Assembly: GCA_020846935.1 (NCBI GenBank) | Contig: JADLCY010000013.1 | Span: 153,156-217,155, forward strand | Reading direction: 5' to 3' | Length of the DNA: 64,000 nucleotides | Source of the DNA: Gemmatimonadaceae bacterium | Lineage (GTDB): Bacteria; Gemmatimonadota; Gemmatimonadetes; Gemmatimonadales; Gemmatimonadaceae | Part shown: piece by piece, positions 43,739 through 54,636 of the stretch | How positions within the stretch are numbered: the stretch's first letter is position 1 | Layout of the letters: the number at the start of each line of letters is the position of its first letter | Program-made: the position numbers and the translations under genes | Notes under the pieces: model-generated | What the model saw: the letters and a program-made list of their open reading frames with translations, nothing else | Database searches by the model: none | Told to the model about the DNA's origin: nothing

Positions 43739-46353
43739 CAGAGTGGGTCGGCGCGCGGGGCGTCGAGACCGAACGTGCGGCGAATCCGCACGGTCCGTTC
43801 GAGTTCGTCGGCGGCCTGCAGGACCTTGCTGCGGAGGTCAGGTGCGAGTTGCGGGCGCGCGTCGAGGAAAGCGCGCACCAGCTGCAGGGCCTCGTCACCG
43901 GTCTGGCCGTCGAGGAATCCATTGATCCACGCGCCGACAAAGAAGATGCGGCGATTGCGCTGGATCCACGGCAGCGAGTCGAGGGCCGCCGTGAGGAAGG
44001 GGCGTGTGAGGCGTTGTGCCTCTACGGCGTTGAACGCATCGAGGCTGGCCGTGGCCCAGTCTTCATTCAAGTCGCGATCGTCGAAGTATCGGCGGAAGTA
44101 TTCGGCCTTGGTGGCCGCATCGGTCCGCGCGGCATGGGCGACGAACGCGCGTCGCGCGCCCTCCGGCGTCTGGTCCCGCGCCGTTTCCGCCGCGAGACGG
44201 GCGCTGGCGGTCGGAGCGTCGAGGGTCACCAGTCGCGTGACGAGGGCCCAGCGGGCCGGCGCGCGCAGCGTGTCCCCGACGATCGTGGTGCTGTCAAGCA
44301 TTCCGTCAAGGATGGCGACGGCCGGGGCCGTGGCCGCTACCCTGATGTAGGTGTCGAGATGCGCCTTGCGCACGCCGTAGGGTCGCCGCGCGTCGTTCGC
44401 GCCGACGAGCAGCACGCGCTCGACGTCGGGCAGGAAGGCGGCACGCTGCACGTCGCCGAGGTACGCCGTGGTGGCTCGTGCGATGCGCGAGAGGAGGCCG
44501 CCGACCAGCTGTTCGTCGGATTCGCCCGGCAACTCGCGCAGCGCGGCGCGCAGGAAGCGATCCGGGCCGAGGGTCGCTTCGCGGACCAGGTCCCACAACG
44601 CGCCCCACAGCATGGTGCGCAGAAACGCATCGTCGATCGCACCGATGTCCCGCTCCAGCGTGGCCACGCTCCCGGGATCGAGGAGCACGAGGCCATAGGC
44701 CTGGTCCTGCGCGTTGGCGAAGATGAACTGCGGTGCCGGTCGACCGGCGAGTTCCGCGACCCAGGTCGTTTCCGCCGTGATGTTGAGGGGAATCCGCAGG
44801 GTCTCTCCGCGCTCGAAGACGGCGAGCAATTCGGTGCGGATCGGCCAGGGGCGCGACCCGGAGAGCGCGCGCGCAGGCCGTTGCACCAGGGAGAACGACA
44901 CGATGCGGCCGTCGCGGACCACCGACCGTTGCTCCAGCACCGGCATGCCCGGGCGCAGGATCCACGAATCTCCCCAGACGGCGAGCGACCGTCCCGATGC
45001 CGTACCAATGGCATGCACAAGGTCGCGCCACGTGGCGTTCTGATAGGCATGCTCGCGAAGGAAACGCTGCAGGCCCTGCCGAAAGGCCGAATCACCGACG
45101 AGGTAGTTGAGCTGCTTGAGAATCGACGGCGCCTTGTTGTAGACGATCGCGCCGTAGTTGCTCTTGGCCTGGTCCAGGTTGCCGAGTCGCTGCCAGACGG
45201 GCGTGGTCCCTTCCGTCAGGTCGACGGCATAGGCCGCGGGCTTGTTACGAAGGTAGAACGACTTCCACGCGTGCGAGTCGGGATCCAGGTCCGCCTGCAT
45301 GCGGGCCGCCATGTACGTCGCAAACCCCTCCTTGAGCCACAGGTCGTCGAACCAGCGCATCGTCACGAGGTCGCCGAACCACTGGTGGGCGACCTCGTGA
45401 TAGATCGTTGAGGTGCGACCGAGGCGTTGCGTCACGGTCGGTCGCTCGCGGAAGACGAAGCGCTCTTCCGAATAGAAAATCGCCCCCGGGTGTTCCATGC
45501 CACCGAACGGGAAGGCGGGCGCGAGTACCATGTCGAGCTTCTGGAACGGGAAGCGCGACGCGAAGTAGCGCTCGAGCCAGGTCGCCGCGCGATCGTTGGC
45601 CACGATGATCGAATCGGCATCGACGTCGGCCAGGCGTGACTGCCTCACGTACAGCGAGATCGGCTTGCGCGTCCCCTTGCTCCGGACTTCGGCCCAGGGC
45701 CCGGCGGCGAAGGCGATGAGGTAGGTGCTGATGGGCTCCGTCTCGCGGAACGAGTGAACGATGCCGCGCGAGGTGGAATCCGACTTGATGCGCGTCCCAT
45801 TGGCCACCGCGCGCCAATCTCGCGGGGTGGTCAGCGTCAGGGTGACCCGGGCCTTGAGGTCAGGCTGATCGAAACAGGGGAACAGCTGGTTCGCGTCCGA
45901 GGGCACGAGCAGGGTGTAGAGATACGCTCGCCGGTCGGCGGGATCCCGGACGCGAATGATGCTCGCGCCGACCGCGGCGACCATCGCGCCGAATTCCACC
46001 TCGATCCGGTTTTCGCCCGAACGCACCAGGCGCTGGGGGATGCGGAGGTGCGCCCCGTTGAACCGCGGGTCCTCGAGGGGTCGCCCGTTCACGCGGACCC
46101 GCTCCAGGATCGGCCCGCGGAAATCGACAACCACGTCACCGGGGCGCAGGCGCGTGAAGCCGATGGTGACGCGCCCGCGTGCGGTATCGGCCTCGGAGAC
46201 GTTCATCACCAGGTCGTACCGCACGTTGCCGATGCGCTCAGCGCGATAGCGGGCGAGTGCCAGGGACACCCCGGGCGCCGTGAGCGAATCCTCCTGCCCA
46301 TGCAGCGGCGCGGCGAGGACAAGGGCACCCGCGAGGGCGAGGTGGCGCATCAT
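43735..46353 (-). CDS. M1 family zinc aminopeptidase, secreted
   Basis: A protein of 872 residues with an N-terminal signal (about 1-20), an N-terminal beta domain, the exopeptidase GGMEHPG motif (GAMEN position), and zinc site HEVAH at 319-323 with E342 in WLKEGF. The C-terminal half is ERAP1/HEAT-like helical. It removes N-terminal residues from peptides, probably in the periplasm. I chose ATG 46353, followed at once by ATG 46350; a longer in-frame stretch to 47265 is antisense to the hydroxyacyl-CoA dehydrogenase gene and is excluded. With the S9 peptidase it points to heavy use of peptides. Confidence 0.93.
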   Translation of the reverse strand: MMRHLALAGALVLAAPLHGQEDSLTAPGVSLALARYRAERIGNVRYDLVMNVSEADTARGRVTIGFTRLRPGDVVVDFRGPILERVRVNGRPLEDPRFNGAHLRIPQRLVRSGENRIEVEFGAMVAAVGASIIRVRDPADRRAYLYTLLVPSDANQLFPCFDQPDLKARVTLTLTTPRDWRAVANGTRIKSDSTSRGIVHSFRETEPISTYLIAFAAGPWAEVRSKGTRKPISLYVRQSRLADVDADSIIVANDRAATWLERYFASRFPFQKLDMVLAPAFPFGGMEHPGAIFYSEERFVFRERPTVTQRLGRTSTIYHEVAHQWFGDLVTMRWFDDLWLKEGFATYMAARMQADLDPDSHAWKSFYLRNKPAAYAVDLTEGTTPVWQRLGNLDQAKSNYGAIVYNKAPSILKQLNYLVGDSAFRQGLQRFLREHAYQNATWRDLVHAIGTASGRSLAVWGDSWILRPGMPVLEQRSVVRDGRIVSFSLVQRPARALSGSRPWPIRTELLAVFERGETLRIPLNITAETTWVAELAGRPAPQFIFANAQDQAYGLVLLDPGSVATLERDIGAIDDAFLRTMLWGALWDLVREATLGPDRFLRAALRELPGESDEQLVGGLLSRIARATTAYLGDVQRAAFLPDVERVLLVGANDARRPYGVRKAHLDTYIRVAATAPAVAILDGMLDSTTIVGDTLRAPARWALVTRLVTLDAPTASARLAAETARDQTPEGARRAFVAHAARTDAATKAEYFRRYFDDRDLNEDWATASLDAFNAVEAQRLTRPFLTAALDSLPWIQRNRRIFFVGAWINGFLDGQTGDEALQLVRAFLDARPQLAPDLRSKVLQAADELERTVRIRRTFGLDAPRADPLW

Positions 46354-46513
46354 GCGCTTGAGCGTACTCGGGGGTGGAGCAGCACGGTAGTGCCGTGGCA
46401 CGGAGCGCACACCGCGGTGGGTGGAGCGCACAGCACACGCGTGGCCCCGACCCTTTTCTTCGGGGCGCGGCGCTCTGATAATCCCGGGACTCCATTCGGG
46501 TGAGAATCGCGTC
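46354..46513 (+). promoter_or_regulatory. Divergent promoter region with possible -10 box
   Basis: A 160-nt gap between the aminopeptidase (minus) and the fatty-acid oxidation genes (plus). GATAAT at 46477-46482 could be a -10 for the plus-strand gene, 31 nt before its ATG; no good -35 is visible. GGTGAG (46499-46504) may be the ribosome site. Confidence 0.3.
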
Positions 46514-48820
46514 ATGCGGATCACAAAGGTCGGGGTGGTGGGAGCCGGGGCCATGGGCACGGGCATCGCCGCACTCTGTGCGTCGGCGGGCGTTCCGGTG
46601 GTGCTCCTCGACATGCCGACGGACGGCGACCGCGACGCCCTGGCACGAAACGCCGTGGCGAAGGCCCTCAAGGCCAAACCAGCCCCCTTCATGGATGCGG
46701 CGCACGCCGCCCTGATCTCCACGGGGAACACCGAAGACCATCTCCCCCGGCTTGCAGACTGCGATTGGATCGTCGAGGCCATCGTCGAACAGATCGAACC
46801 CAAGCAGGCGCTCTTCGCGCGCATCGAAGCGGTGGCTGGTCCGGACGCGATCGTCGCGTCGAACACGTCGAGCATCCCCATGCACGTGCTGACGCAGGGG
46901 CGCAGCGCGGCGTTCCGCCGGAACTTCCTCGGCACGCACTTCTTCAATCCCGTTCGGTACCTGCACCTCCTGGAGGTGATTCCCACCCCGGAGACCAGCG
47001 ACGTCGCGATCACGCGCATGCGTCGGTTCGCCGAACGCACGCTGGGAAAGGGTGTCGTCATCGCCAGGGATACCCCGGGATTCATCGCCAATCGCCTTGG
47101 GCTCTTTGGCGTCGTGCGCGTCCTGCGGTTGATGGAGCAGTTCGGCCTGACCATCGACGAGGTTGACGCGATGACGGGGCCGTTCATCGGACGCCCCAGG
47201 TCCGCGACGTTTCGCACCAGCGACATCAGCGGCATCGACGTGTTGGCCCACGTGGCCGCGAGCACCGCGAAGGGGACGGGCGAAGATCTCGCGCTGCCGT
47301 CGTGGGTGCATCAGCTCGTGGCGGAAGGGCGACTGGGTGAAAAGAGCGGCGCAGGCTTCTACCGAAAGGACAAGAGCGGCATCCACACGCTCGACTGGCG
47401 CACCATGCAGTACGCGCCCAAGGTCGACGCATTTCCTCCCGAACTCGCCGCGCTGCAAAAGCTCCCGCTGGCCGAACGGCTGCGAGGTCTGGTGACGGCG
47501 GGGGGCCACAAGGCGGAGTTCGTGCGCACGCTCCTCCTCGACATTTCGCGCTACACGATCGAAACCGCCCCCGACATCGCCCACGACCTGGTGTCCGTGG
47601 ATCGCGCGATGGAATGGGGCTATGGGTGGGAGGCCGGGCCCTTTCGTCAGATGGATGCGATGGGTCTCGATGTCATCAAGGCCTCATACGCACGCAGCCG
47701 AGCGCCGGAGCCGCGACTGCTCGCGGCGGCGCATGAGGGCTTCTATCGCGCGCTCCACAGCGGCGCCCGGCAGCTCACGCTTGGGGGGTCCTACGCACCC
47801 ATCGAACCCACGCCTGGGCTCATCGATCTCCAAACACTGCGTGCATCTGGCGGCGTGATCGACAGCAATCCGGGCGCGGCGCTGCTCGACCTCGGCGATG
47901 GCGTGCTGTTGCTCGAGTTCCGCGGCAAGATGAACACGCTCGGACCAGGCGTGTTCGCGATGCTCGACGTCGCCTCGCGCCGCATTTGCCGCGGGGACTC
48001 CGAGGGCCTGGTGATCGGCAATGCCGACCCGCGCACGTTCACCGCGGGCGCGGACCTTGGCCTCGTGGCGGCGCAGGTTCAGGCGGGCGACTGGACGTCG
48101 CTCGAACGCAGCGTCCATGAGTTTCAGCAAGGCGTGCTGTCGCTCCGCCGATCACCCTTCCCCGTCGTCGTGGCGCCCTTCGGACTCACTCTCGGCGGTG
48201 GCTGCGAGATGTTGCTGCACGCCGACGCGGTTCAGGCGCACGCGGAACTGTACTGTGGGCTGGTTGAGGTTGGCGTCGGCCTCCTGCCAGGGGGCGGTGG
48301 CACCAAGGAGCTGCTGTTCCGCTTCACTCGCGACCTGGCTCCGTACGACGAGGCCGATCCGTTCGAGGCCGTGCGCCGCGCGTTCAAGCTGATCTCGATG
48401 GCGGTGACGAGTACCAGTGCCGCCGAGGCGAGGCGCCTCGGCATCCTGCGCGAGCGCGACCGGATCACGATGAACCGCGATCGATTGCTGGCCGACGCGA
48501 AGGCACGCGTGCTGGACCTGGCGCCGGACTACACGCCGCCGATGCCCATGACCATCCGCGCGCTCGGCCGCGAGGCGATGGGGAACCTCGAGTACGCCGT
48601 CTGGGCGATGAAGGAGGGCGGCTACATCTCGGACCACGACGTGCAGATCGGCCAGCGCATCGCGTACGTGCTCTCCGGAGGCGATGGTCCGCCGCGCGAC
48701 GTCACCGAGCAGGACGTGCTGGACCTCGAGCGCGAGGCGTTCCTCGGGCTGCTGGGAACGCGGGAAACGCAGGAACGGATCGCCCACATGCTCGCCACGG
48801 GCAAGCCACTCCGCAACTGA
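46514..48820 (+). CDS. fadN: Fused 3-hydroxyacyl-CoA dehydrogenase / enoyl-CoA hydratase (FadN-like)
   Basis: A 768-residue beta-oxidation enzyme. The N-terminal half is the dehydrogenase, with the NAD-binding VGVVGAGAMGTGIAALC near residue 6, then SNTSSIPM and the catalytic region FLGTHFFNPVRYLHLLEV (H in GTHFF). The C-terminal half (about 470-650) is an enoyl-CoA hydratase/isomerase domain with TLGGGCEML and LLPGGGGTKELL. Dehydrogenase-first order is that of FadN-type proteins, opposite to FadB. It precedes a thiolase gene by 18 nt, so the pair completes the cycle. The start ATG 46514 gives a clean Rossmann start. Confidence 0.92.
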   Translation: MRITKVGVVGAGAMGTGIAALCASAGVPVVLLDMPTDGDRDALARNAVAKALKAKPAPFMDAAHAALISTGNTEDHLPRLADCDWIVEAIVEQIEPKQALFARIEAVAGPDAIVASNTSSIPMHVLTQGRSAAFRRNFLGTHFFNPVRYLHLLEVIPTPETSDVAITRMRRFAERTLGKGVVIARDTPGFIANRLGLFGVVRVLRLMEQFGLTIDEVDAMTGPFIGRPRSATFRTSDISGIDVLAHVAASTAKGTGEDLALPSWVHQLVAEGRLGEKSGAGFYRKDKSGIHTLDWRTMQYAPKVDAFPPELAALQKLPLAERLRGLVTAGGHKAEFVRTLLLDISRYTIETAPDIAHDLVSVDRAMEWGYGWEAGPFRQMDAMGLDVIKASYARSRAPEPRLLAAAHEGFYRALHSGARQLTLGGSYAPIEPTPGLIDLQTLRASGGVIDSNPGAALLDLGDGVLLLEFRGKMNTLGPGVFAMLDVASRRICRGDSEGLVIGNADPRTFTAGADLGLVAAQVQAGDWTSLERSVHEFQQGVLSLRRSPFPVVVAPFGLTLGGGCEMLLHADAVQAHAELYCGLVEVGVGLLPGGGGTKELLFRFTRDLAPYDEADPFEAVRRAFKLISMAVTSTSAAEARRLGILRERDRITMNRDRLLADAKARVLDLAPDYTPPMPMTIRALGREAMGNLEYAVWAMKEGGYISDHDVQIGQRIAYVLSGGDGPPRDVTEQDVLDLEREAFLGLLGTRETQERIAHMLATGKPLRN

Positions 48821-48838
48821 ACCGGAGGTAGACTCGTT

Positions 48839-50008
48839 ATGCGGGATGCCGTGATCGTCAGCGCCGTGCGGAGCGCGGTGGGCCGAGGCAAGCGCGACGG
48901 CTCGCTGGCGTCGGTGCACCCGATCGACCTCTCGGCCACCGTGATGCAGGAGGCGGTGAAACGTGCAGACATCGACCCGCGGACCATCGACGACGTGTTG
49001 TGGGGCTGCGCGATGCCAGAGGCATCGCAGGGGCTCAACATCGCGCGCCTCGCGGTGCTCCGCGCCCGGCTGCCCGTGGACGTTCCGGCGGCCACGATCA
49101 ATCGGTTCTGCTCGTCCGGACTCCAGACCGTGGCCTCCGCGGCGCAGGCGATCATGAGCGGGATGGCCGACGTGGTGGTCGCCGGTGGCGTGGAGATGAT
49201 GAGTCAGGTGCCCATGTCCGGCTACCACACCCGACTGCACGACGGCATGACGGAAGGCATGATCGGCATGGGCTTCACCGCCGAGCGAGTCGCGTCACGC
49301 TGGAAGGTGTCGCGGGCCGACCAGGACGCGTACGCGCTGTCGAGCCATCAGAAGGCTGCGGCCGCGCTCGAGCGCCGGGCCTTTGCCGATCAGATCGTGC
49401 CGGTACCGGTGCAGCGCGTCACCTGGCAGGGCGCCACGAAGCACGTGGAGGAGGGCCACTTTGCGGTGGATGAACTGGTGCGCCGTGACACGACGATCGA
49501 GCGACTCGGCAAGCTGCCTCCCGCATTCCGCGCCGGCGGCAGCGTGACGGCGGGGAACTCGAGCCCCTACAGCGATGGTGCAGCCGCGCTGGTTCTGATG
49601 TCAGCTCGACGCGCGCAGGAACTCGGCGTTCGGCCGCTCGCGCGCTTTGTTGCGTACGCGGTCGCCGGCGTCGAGCCCGATGTGATGGGCATCGGTCCGA
49701 TCCGCGCCGTCCCCAAAGCCCTCGCGAAGGCCGGCATCGATCTCGCGCAGATCGCGCTGATCGAGTTCAACGAAGCCTTCGCCGCCCAGGCGCTCGCCGT
49801 CAAGCGTGAGCTCGGCATGCCCGACGAAAGGCTCAACGTGAACGGCGGAGCGATCGCCCTGGGACACCCGCTCGGCGCCACGGGCGCCAAGCTCACCACG
49901 CAATTGTTGCACGAACTCCGTCAGCGCGGCGGGGGCTACGGCCTCGTGACGATGTGCATCGGTGGCGGCATGGGCGCGGCGGGAGTGCTCGAAGTCAACG
50001 CGAAGTAG
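48839..50008 (+). CDS. fadA: Thiolase (acetyl-CoA acyltransferase)
   Basis: A 389-residue thiolase that cleaves 3-ketoacyl-CoA in beta-oxidation. All catalytic residues are visible: C91 in RFCSSGLQ, H343 in [10 protein letters not shown] and C373 in MCIGGGMG, plus [15 protein letters not shown] lies 10 nt before the ATG. It is downstream of the fused dehydrogenase/hydratase, the standard FadA partner; a pure acetyl-CoA acetyltransferase role is less likely. Confidence 0.94.
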   Translation: MRDAVIVSAVRSAVGRGKRDGSLASVHPIDLSATVMQEAVKRADIDPRTIDDVLWGCAMPEASQGLNIARLAVLRARLPVDVPAATINRFCSSGLQTVASAAQAIMSGMADVVVAGGVEMMSQVPMSGYHTRLHDGMTEGMIGMGFTAERVASRWKVSRADQDAYALSSHQKAAAALERRAFADQIVPVPVQRVTWQGATKHVEEGHFAVDELVRRDTTIERLGKLPPAFRAGGSVTAGNSSPYSDGAAALVLMSARRAQELGVRPLARFVAYAVAGVEPDVMGIGPIRAVPKALAKAGIDLAQIALIEFNEAFAAQALAVKRELGMPDERLNVNGGAIALGHPLGATGAKLTTQLLHELRQRGGGYGLVTMCIGGGMGAAGVLEVNAK

Positions 50009-50070
50009 CGCCCGACGGGCCGTGCGTGATTGATGAATCCTGCGGGTTGGGGAGGCCGCCGAGGACCGGC

Positions 50071-50841
50071 TCACCCGCCCCGCAGCAGGTATCCGCCGTC
50101 CACCAGGTACACGCCCCCCGTGCAGAACGACGCGGCGGGACTGGCGAGAAACACCGCCATCTCCGCCACGTCTTCGGGTGTCCCCAGCCGGCTGATCGGT
50201 TGCTTGCCGATGATGTTCTCCATCACCGTGTCGTCGCTCCAGAGCACCTGCGAGAAATCCGTCTGGATGAAGCCTGGGCAGATCGCGTTGGCGCGGATTC
50301 CGTGGGTTCCCCACTCGCGGGCCATGACCTGGGTGAGGCTGATGAGCGCCGCTTTGCTCACGCTGTACATGCCCAGGCCGCGTTCAGGGGTCAGCCCACC
50401 GATGCTCGATATGTTCACGATGGCGCCTCGACCATTCGCTTTCATGGCGGGCATGAGTCGCCTGGCCAGTTCGAACGGAGCGCGCAGGTTCACATCCATG
50501 ATCTTGGCGTAGGCCTCAGGCGTCGTGTCTTCCACACCGCCGAACACCGGGTTCGCCGCCGCGTTGTTCACCAGGATATCGACACGCGCGAAGCGTGAGA
50601 GGCATGCCTCCGCGAGCGAATAGACCTCGTCCAGGCGCCCGACGTTTGCGGGAATACCCTCGACGTTCGACCCCTCTTCGCGCAGCTCAGCGACCGTGGA
50701 TTCGACCGCCGCGGCCTTGCGGGACGACACCACCACCCGTGCCCCGCTGCGCGCGAGGGCGGCGGCGATCGCACGGCCGATGCCGCGGGTGCCACCGGTG
50801 ACGAGCGCGGTCTGGTCGGACAGGTCGTAGCGCGATGCCAT
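50071..50841 (-). CDS. Short-chain dehydrogenase/reductase
   Basis: A 256-residue SDR with the nucleotide site TGGTRGIG at 15-22, the NNAA motif (LVNNAAANPVF), the catalytic serine region NISSIGG, and YSVSK with the catalytic Tyr and Lys. The type resembles FabG and glucose dehydrogenase-like members; substrate is unknown. A longer in-frame stretch to 51735 is antisense to the transglycosylase region and excluded. It is convergent with the thiolase gene and may share the same fatty-acid context. Confidence 0.9.
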   Translation of the reverse strand: MASRYDLSDQTALVTGGTRGIGRAIAAALARSGARVVVSSRKAAAVESTVAELREEGSNVEGIPANVGRLDEVYSLAEACLSRFARVDILVNNAAANPVFGGVEDTTPEAYAKIMDVNLRAPFELARRLMPAMKANGRGAIVNISSIGGLTPERGLGMYSVSKAALISLTQVMAREWGTHGIRANAICPGFIQTDFSQVLWSDDTVMENIIGKQPISRLGTPEDVAEMAVFLASPAASFCTGGVYLVDGGYLLRGG

Positions 50842-50948
50842 GCTCCGGAAGCCGGTCAGTTGGTGAGCGCGGAAAATGGTCGCGCGGCTCGCGCAGGGCC
50901 AGCGTGGGCGCAGCTCCGCTGACCGGCGCGACATACAGTGAGACGGCC

Positions 50949-51827
50949 TTACGGTCGGCGCGACGTGTCGCAGGTACTGGCGAGCGCCTGTGGTTCGAGA
51001 CCGTCCGGCGACCGCTCGCGCCCCATGACCGAATCGACGGCCGCGAACGCGTCGCTCATCGACCCGCCGGCCCGCGCGAACGAGCGCCAAAGCCGCAGGC
51101 GATCGAGCGTGGCGCCATAGGCCGCATCGCTCAGCATGCTGGCGCGCCACAGTTTGGTGGCGATGGCTTCCTGGCGCGCGGTCGCGCGGGCGCCCACGGC
51201 GTACGCGAGTTCGCGCCGGGGCGCGGGGAGCATCGAGGCGAGCACGATCGCGCGCGATGGAGGCAGGTCGCTCGGCAACACACCCAGGTACGCCTGACTG
51301 GCTGCGGCCACGCCCCATCGTCCCTTGCCCCATTCCGCTACGTTCAGGTGCAGTTCGAGCTCGCGTTGCTTGGACAAGGCCTCGTGCAGGGCGACGGTCA
51401 GCACGTATTCGCGCGCCTTTCGTCGGGGAGTCCGCGACGGTGTCAGGTATAGATTTCGCGCGAGCTGCTGACCGATGCCCGAGTAGCCGACAGAGAATTC
51501 CGCCCGCAGCACCGCGTTCATCTGATGCTTGAGCTGCTCGCGACTCAGAGCGCGCGATCGGAAAAACTGCTCGTCTTCGGCCAGAACGACGGCACAGGCC
51601 AACACCGGAGCAATTGAATCGATGGGTGTCCAGACCCACGAGACCGGGTGGCCGAGGGGATCGGCATGCCGCATGTAACTGGTGCGAGGGACCGGACCCG
51701 CCGCGAGCACCGATCGATCGCGAACGACCCACCACGAAGGGAGGACCACGAGGTCGATGATGCCGACGACGGCGAGCAGAAGCGCAATGCTGACCACGGG
51801 CCGACGCAGCAAGCGATGACCCCTCAT
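50949..51827 (-). CDS. mtgA: Monofunctional peptidoglycan glycosyltransferase
   Basis: A 292-residue GT51 protein with an N-terminal membrane anchor (about 11-33). The catalytic region contains AEDEQFF with E84 and D85, then GIGQQLARNLYL and RELELHLNVAEWG. This transglycosylase polymerises lipid II without a transpeptidase domain. The usual EDxxFxxHxG lacks a clear histidine after F, a small deviation. The ATG at 51827 overlaps head to head with the amidase start at 51816. Confidence 0.88.
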   Translation of the reverse strand: MRGHRLLRRPVVSIALLLAVVGIIDLVVLPSWWVVRDRSVLAAGPVPRTSYMRHADPLGHPVSWVWTPIDSIAPVLACAVVLAEDEQFFRSRALSREQLKHQMNAVLRAEFSVGYSGIGQQLARNLYLTPSRTPRRKAREYVLTVALHEALSKQRELELHLNVAEWGKGRWGVAAASQAYLGVLPSDLPPSRAIVLASMLPAPRRELAYAVGARATARQEAIATKLWRASMLSDAAYGATLDRLRLWRSFARAGGSMSDAFAAVDSVMGRERSPDGLEPQALASTCDTSRRP

Positions 51828-53351
51828 CGATGCGCGGTGCGTGCCGCAGCCGCCGTGCTTCTGCTGGCGTGCCGCACGAACGAGCCTCGGCTCCCCGAAG
51901 TCGACGGGCCGCTGGCGATCGATGTGGTCTTTCCGACTCCGGGAACGGCAGTTCCCATCAATGATTCCATCGCGATCTGGGGATCGATCGGTACCGGTCG
52001 TGGCGCACTGCGCGCGAACGGCACCGAGCTTCACGTCAGGTCTAACGGAGCCTTCGCCGGGATTGTCTCAGTCCCCCCGAACGGCCTTGCCGAGATCCGC
52101 CTCGAAGCGCGAAGGGGCGACTCCTCGCTCGTCAGGCAGGTTCCGCTCGTCCGCCAGCCAGAGGCCCCACTGCCACCTGCAGATTCCGCGCTGGCGCACC
52201 GGCTGCGCTGGGTGCGTGTGCGGCGGTTGCCCAGCGACACGGCGGACAGCGCGACGCAGTGGCGCCCGGTCTATTCGCGATGGCGGCCGGGAGGCATCGT
52301 CGGCGTGCCCCTGCCGCAGGGGTTCGTCGCCCGCTCCGACGCGGCGCGCCCGGGCTGGCTCCGGCTCCGACTCGCGGAGGACGAGGCGGTGTGGATCCCC
52401 GCCGCCGATGCCGACACCACCGTGTTGCGCGGTGTGGACGTGCAGGCGATTTCGGCTCCCTCGCTCTCCGTCGATACCGAGGGCATTCGGCTTTCGATTC
52501 CGATCGCATCGGCGCTGCCCACGGCCGTGGAGCACGCGCGCGACCACCTGCGGTGGACGCTGTACGGAGTGACCTGGCGACGAGGTGCGGTCGCCGTGCC
52601 TGGCGATGGCCACCTGGTGCTGCGGGCCGTGCCGATCCAGGGAGCGCGCGGGCGCGTGTACGTCGACGTCCCGCTGGCCGCCGTCGCACGAGGCTGGCGC
52701 ACGGAGTACTCCAACGGCGCCATGCATCTGGTGGTTCGCCAGCAACTGCCGCCTGCCGATTCGCTTCGTGGGCTTCGTGTGGTCCTCGACCCCGGACATC
52801 CGCCGGACGGCTCCACCGGGCCCTCGGGGCTACGTGAGGATTCCGTGACCCTCGCCGTGGCGCTGCGCGCTGCGGAGCGGCTCCGGGCTGCCGGTGCCAT
52901 CGTCACCCTCACGCGCCACAGCGACGTCGCGGTGTCGCTGGAGGCGAGAGCGGCCATCGCGGATCGCGCTTCGGCGGACGCATTCCTGTCGATCCACGTC
53001 AACGCCCCGGCCGCGGGACGGGCCCCGGAGCGCGTCGACGGGACCACCGTGTTCTGGCAGCACGCACCCGGCATGGTGCTCGCCCGAGCCATGGCGCCCG
53101 AAGTGGCGCACGCCCTTGGATACGAGCACGGCAGCAACACGCGGGGCGACTACGCCGTCTTGCGTTCGGCCTGGATGCCCGCCGTCCTGATCGAGGGCAC
53201 GACGCTCGTGCTGCCGGAGCGCGAGGATTTCCTTCGCACATCGGAGGGCGTCGACGCATGGGCAGAAGGCATCGTGCGCGGGCTCCTGCGCTGGCGCCGC
53301 GGACCCGGTGCGGCGTCGAAGGCGGGTGCGCGTGCTGGCACGTCGCGATAG
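51816..53351 (+). CDS. N-acetylmuramoyl-L-alanine amidase, lipoprotein
   Basis: A 511-residue protein. The N-terminus has a lipoprotein signal with C19 in VLLLACR. Residues about 30-330 form an SH3-like/beta-rich region of no clear family; the C-terminal part (from about 330) is an Amidase_3 zinc amidase with [11 protein letters not shown] and [18 protein letters not shown], then [11 protein letters not shown]. It cleaves stem peptides from muramic acid in cell separation or remodelling. Its start codon overlaps the divergent mtgA start by 12 nt. icd follows on the same strand after 34 nt. Confidence 0.9.
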   Translation: MTPHRCAVRAAAAVLLLACRTNEPRLPEVDGPLAIDVVFPTPGTAVPINDSIAIWGSIGTGRGALRANGTELHVRSNGAFAGIVSVPPNGLAEIRLEARRGDSSLVRQVPLVRQPEAPLPPADSALAHRLRWVRVRRLPSDTADSATQWRPVYSRWRPGGIVGVPLPQGFVARSDAARPGWLRLRLAEDEAVWIPAADADTTVLRGVDVQAISAPSLSVDTEGIRLSIPIASALPTAVEHARDHLRWTLYGVTWRRGAVAVPGDGHLVLRAVPIQGARGRVYVDVPLAAVARGWRTEYSNGAMHLVVRQQLPPADSLRGLRVVLDPGHPPDGSTGPSGLREDSVTLAVALRAAERLRAAGAIVTLTRHSDVAVSLEARAAIADRASADAFLSIHVNAPAAGRAPERVDGTTVFWQHAPGMVLARAMAPEVAHALGYEHGSNTRGDYAVLRSAWMPAVLIEGTTLVLPEREDFLRTSEGVDAWAEGIVRGLLRWRRGPGAASKAGARAGTSR

Positions 53352-53385
53352 ACTTCGCGGCACTGACACTGACCCGTTCCCCTCC

Positions 53386-54627
53386 ATGCCCTCGTACTCG
53401 CACCTCAAGGCTCCGACCCGCGGCGACACCATCACGATGCACGATGGTGTGCTCCGCGTTCCCGACCATCCGATCATTCCATTCATCGAGGGGGACGGCA
53501 CCGGGCCGGACATCTGGCACGCCTCGCAGCTCGTCTTTGATGCGGCGGTGGCCCGCGCGTACGGTGGCAAGCGGTCCGTCGTGTGGTTCGAGGTTCTGGC
53601 GGGCGACAAGGCCAAGGCCACGCTCGACACGTACATGCCCGACGATACGCTCGCCGCCATCGTGCATCACCTCGTGGCGATCAAGGGTCCACTGGGCACA
53701 CCGGTGGGCGGCGGAATCCGCTCGCTCAACGTGGCCCTGCGCCAGCAGCTCGACCTGTATGCCTGCGTGCGCCCGGTGCGCTACTTCGACGGCGTGCCCT
53801 CGCCGGTCAAGCGGCCGCAGGACGTGAACATGGTCATCTTCCGCGAGAACACCGAAGACATCTACGCCGGTATCGAGTGGGTGGCAGGCACGGCGGAAGC
53901 AAAGAAGGTTTTGGCATTCCTGCAGGGCGAGATGGGCGTGAAGAAGATCCGATTTCCCGAGACGAGCGGCATCGGCATCAAACCCATCTCTGCCGACGGC
54001 ACCAAACGCCTGGTGCGATCGGCGATCGGCTATGCCCGACAGTACGGCTATTCCTCGGTGACGCTGGTGCACAAGGGCAACATCATGAAGTTCACCGAAG
54101 GTGCGTTCCGGGACTGGGGCTACGAGTGCGCCACGCAGGAGTTCGGTGGCGTGCCGATCGACGGTGGTCCGTGGCTGCGGCTCCCGGACGGCATCGTGAT
54201 CAAGGACGTGATCGCCGATGCGTTCCTGCAGCAGATCCTCACGCGGCCCACGGAGTACGGCGTCATCGCGACGCCAAACCTCAACGGAGACTACATCTCC
54301 GATGCGTTGGCCGCCCAGGTGGGAGGGATCGGGATCGCGCCCGGCGCCAACATCAACTACCTGACGGGGGCGGCCGTCTTTGAGGCGACGCACGGGACGG
54401 CGCCGAAATACGCCGGTCAGGACAAGGTGAACCCGGGCTCGGTGATCCTCTCCGGCGAGATGATGTTCCGCTATATGGGATGGACCGAAGCGGCGGACCT
54501 CATCATCTCGGCGCTGGAGAAGACCATCGCGCAGAAGCGCGTGACCTACGACTTCGAGCGCATGATGGAAGGTGCCACGCTCGTCTCGTGCTCCGGGTTC
54601 GGCAAGGCGCTCGTGGAGAACATGTGA
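53386..54627 (+). CDS. icd: NADP-dependent isocitrate dehydrogenase
   Basis: A 413-residue TCA-cycle enzyme that oxidises isocitrate to 2-oxoglutarate with NADPH formation. Family segments are intact: [14 protein letters not shown] near the N-terminus, [17 protein letters not shown] with the phosphorylatable serine region, [16 protein letters not shown], and [13 protein letters not shown] chose the ATG 53386 over 53308, which lies inside the amidase end. With the transhydrogenase at 30549-33367 it shows two NADPH sources. It is 25 nt before the next gene. Confidence 0.95.
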   Translation: MPSYSHLKAPTRGDTITMHDGVLRVPDHPIIPFIEGDGTGPDIWHASQLVFDAAVARAYGGKRSVVWFEVLAGDKAKATLDTYMPDDTLAAIVHHLVAIKGPLGTPVGGGIRSLNVALRQQLDLYACVRPVRYFDGVPSPVKRPQDVNMVIFRENTEDIYAGIEWVAGTAEAKKVLAFLQGEMGVKKIRFPETSGIGIKPISADGTKRLVRSAIGYARQYGYSSVTLVHKGNIMKFTEGAFRDWGYECATQEFGGVPIDGGPWLRLPDGIVIKDVIADAFLQQILTRPTEYGVIATPNLNGDYISDALAAQVGGIGIAPGANINYLTGAAVFEATHGTAPKYAGQDKVNPGSVILSGEMMFRYMGWTEAADLIISALEKTIAQKRVTYDFERMMEGATLVSCSGFGKALVENM

Positions 54628-54636
54628 CTCGGGGGC

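Noticed and set aside
46354..47265. N-terminal extension of the M1 aminopeptidase frame
   Set aside because: This part is antisense to the hydroxyacyl-CoA dehydrogenase; the signal peptide starts at the ATG pair at 46353.
50842..51735. N-terminal extension of the SDR frame
   Set aside because: It overlaps the same-strand transglycosylase gene in another frame and lacks SDR features; the SDR motif begins after the ATG at 50841.
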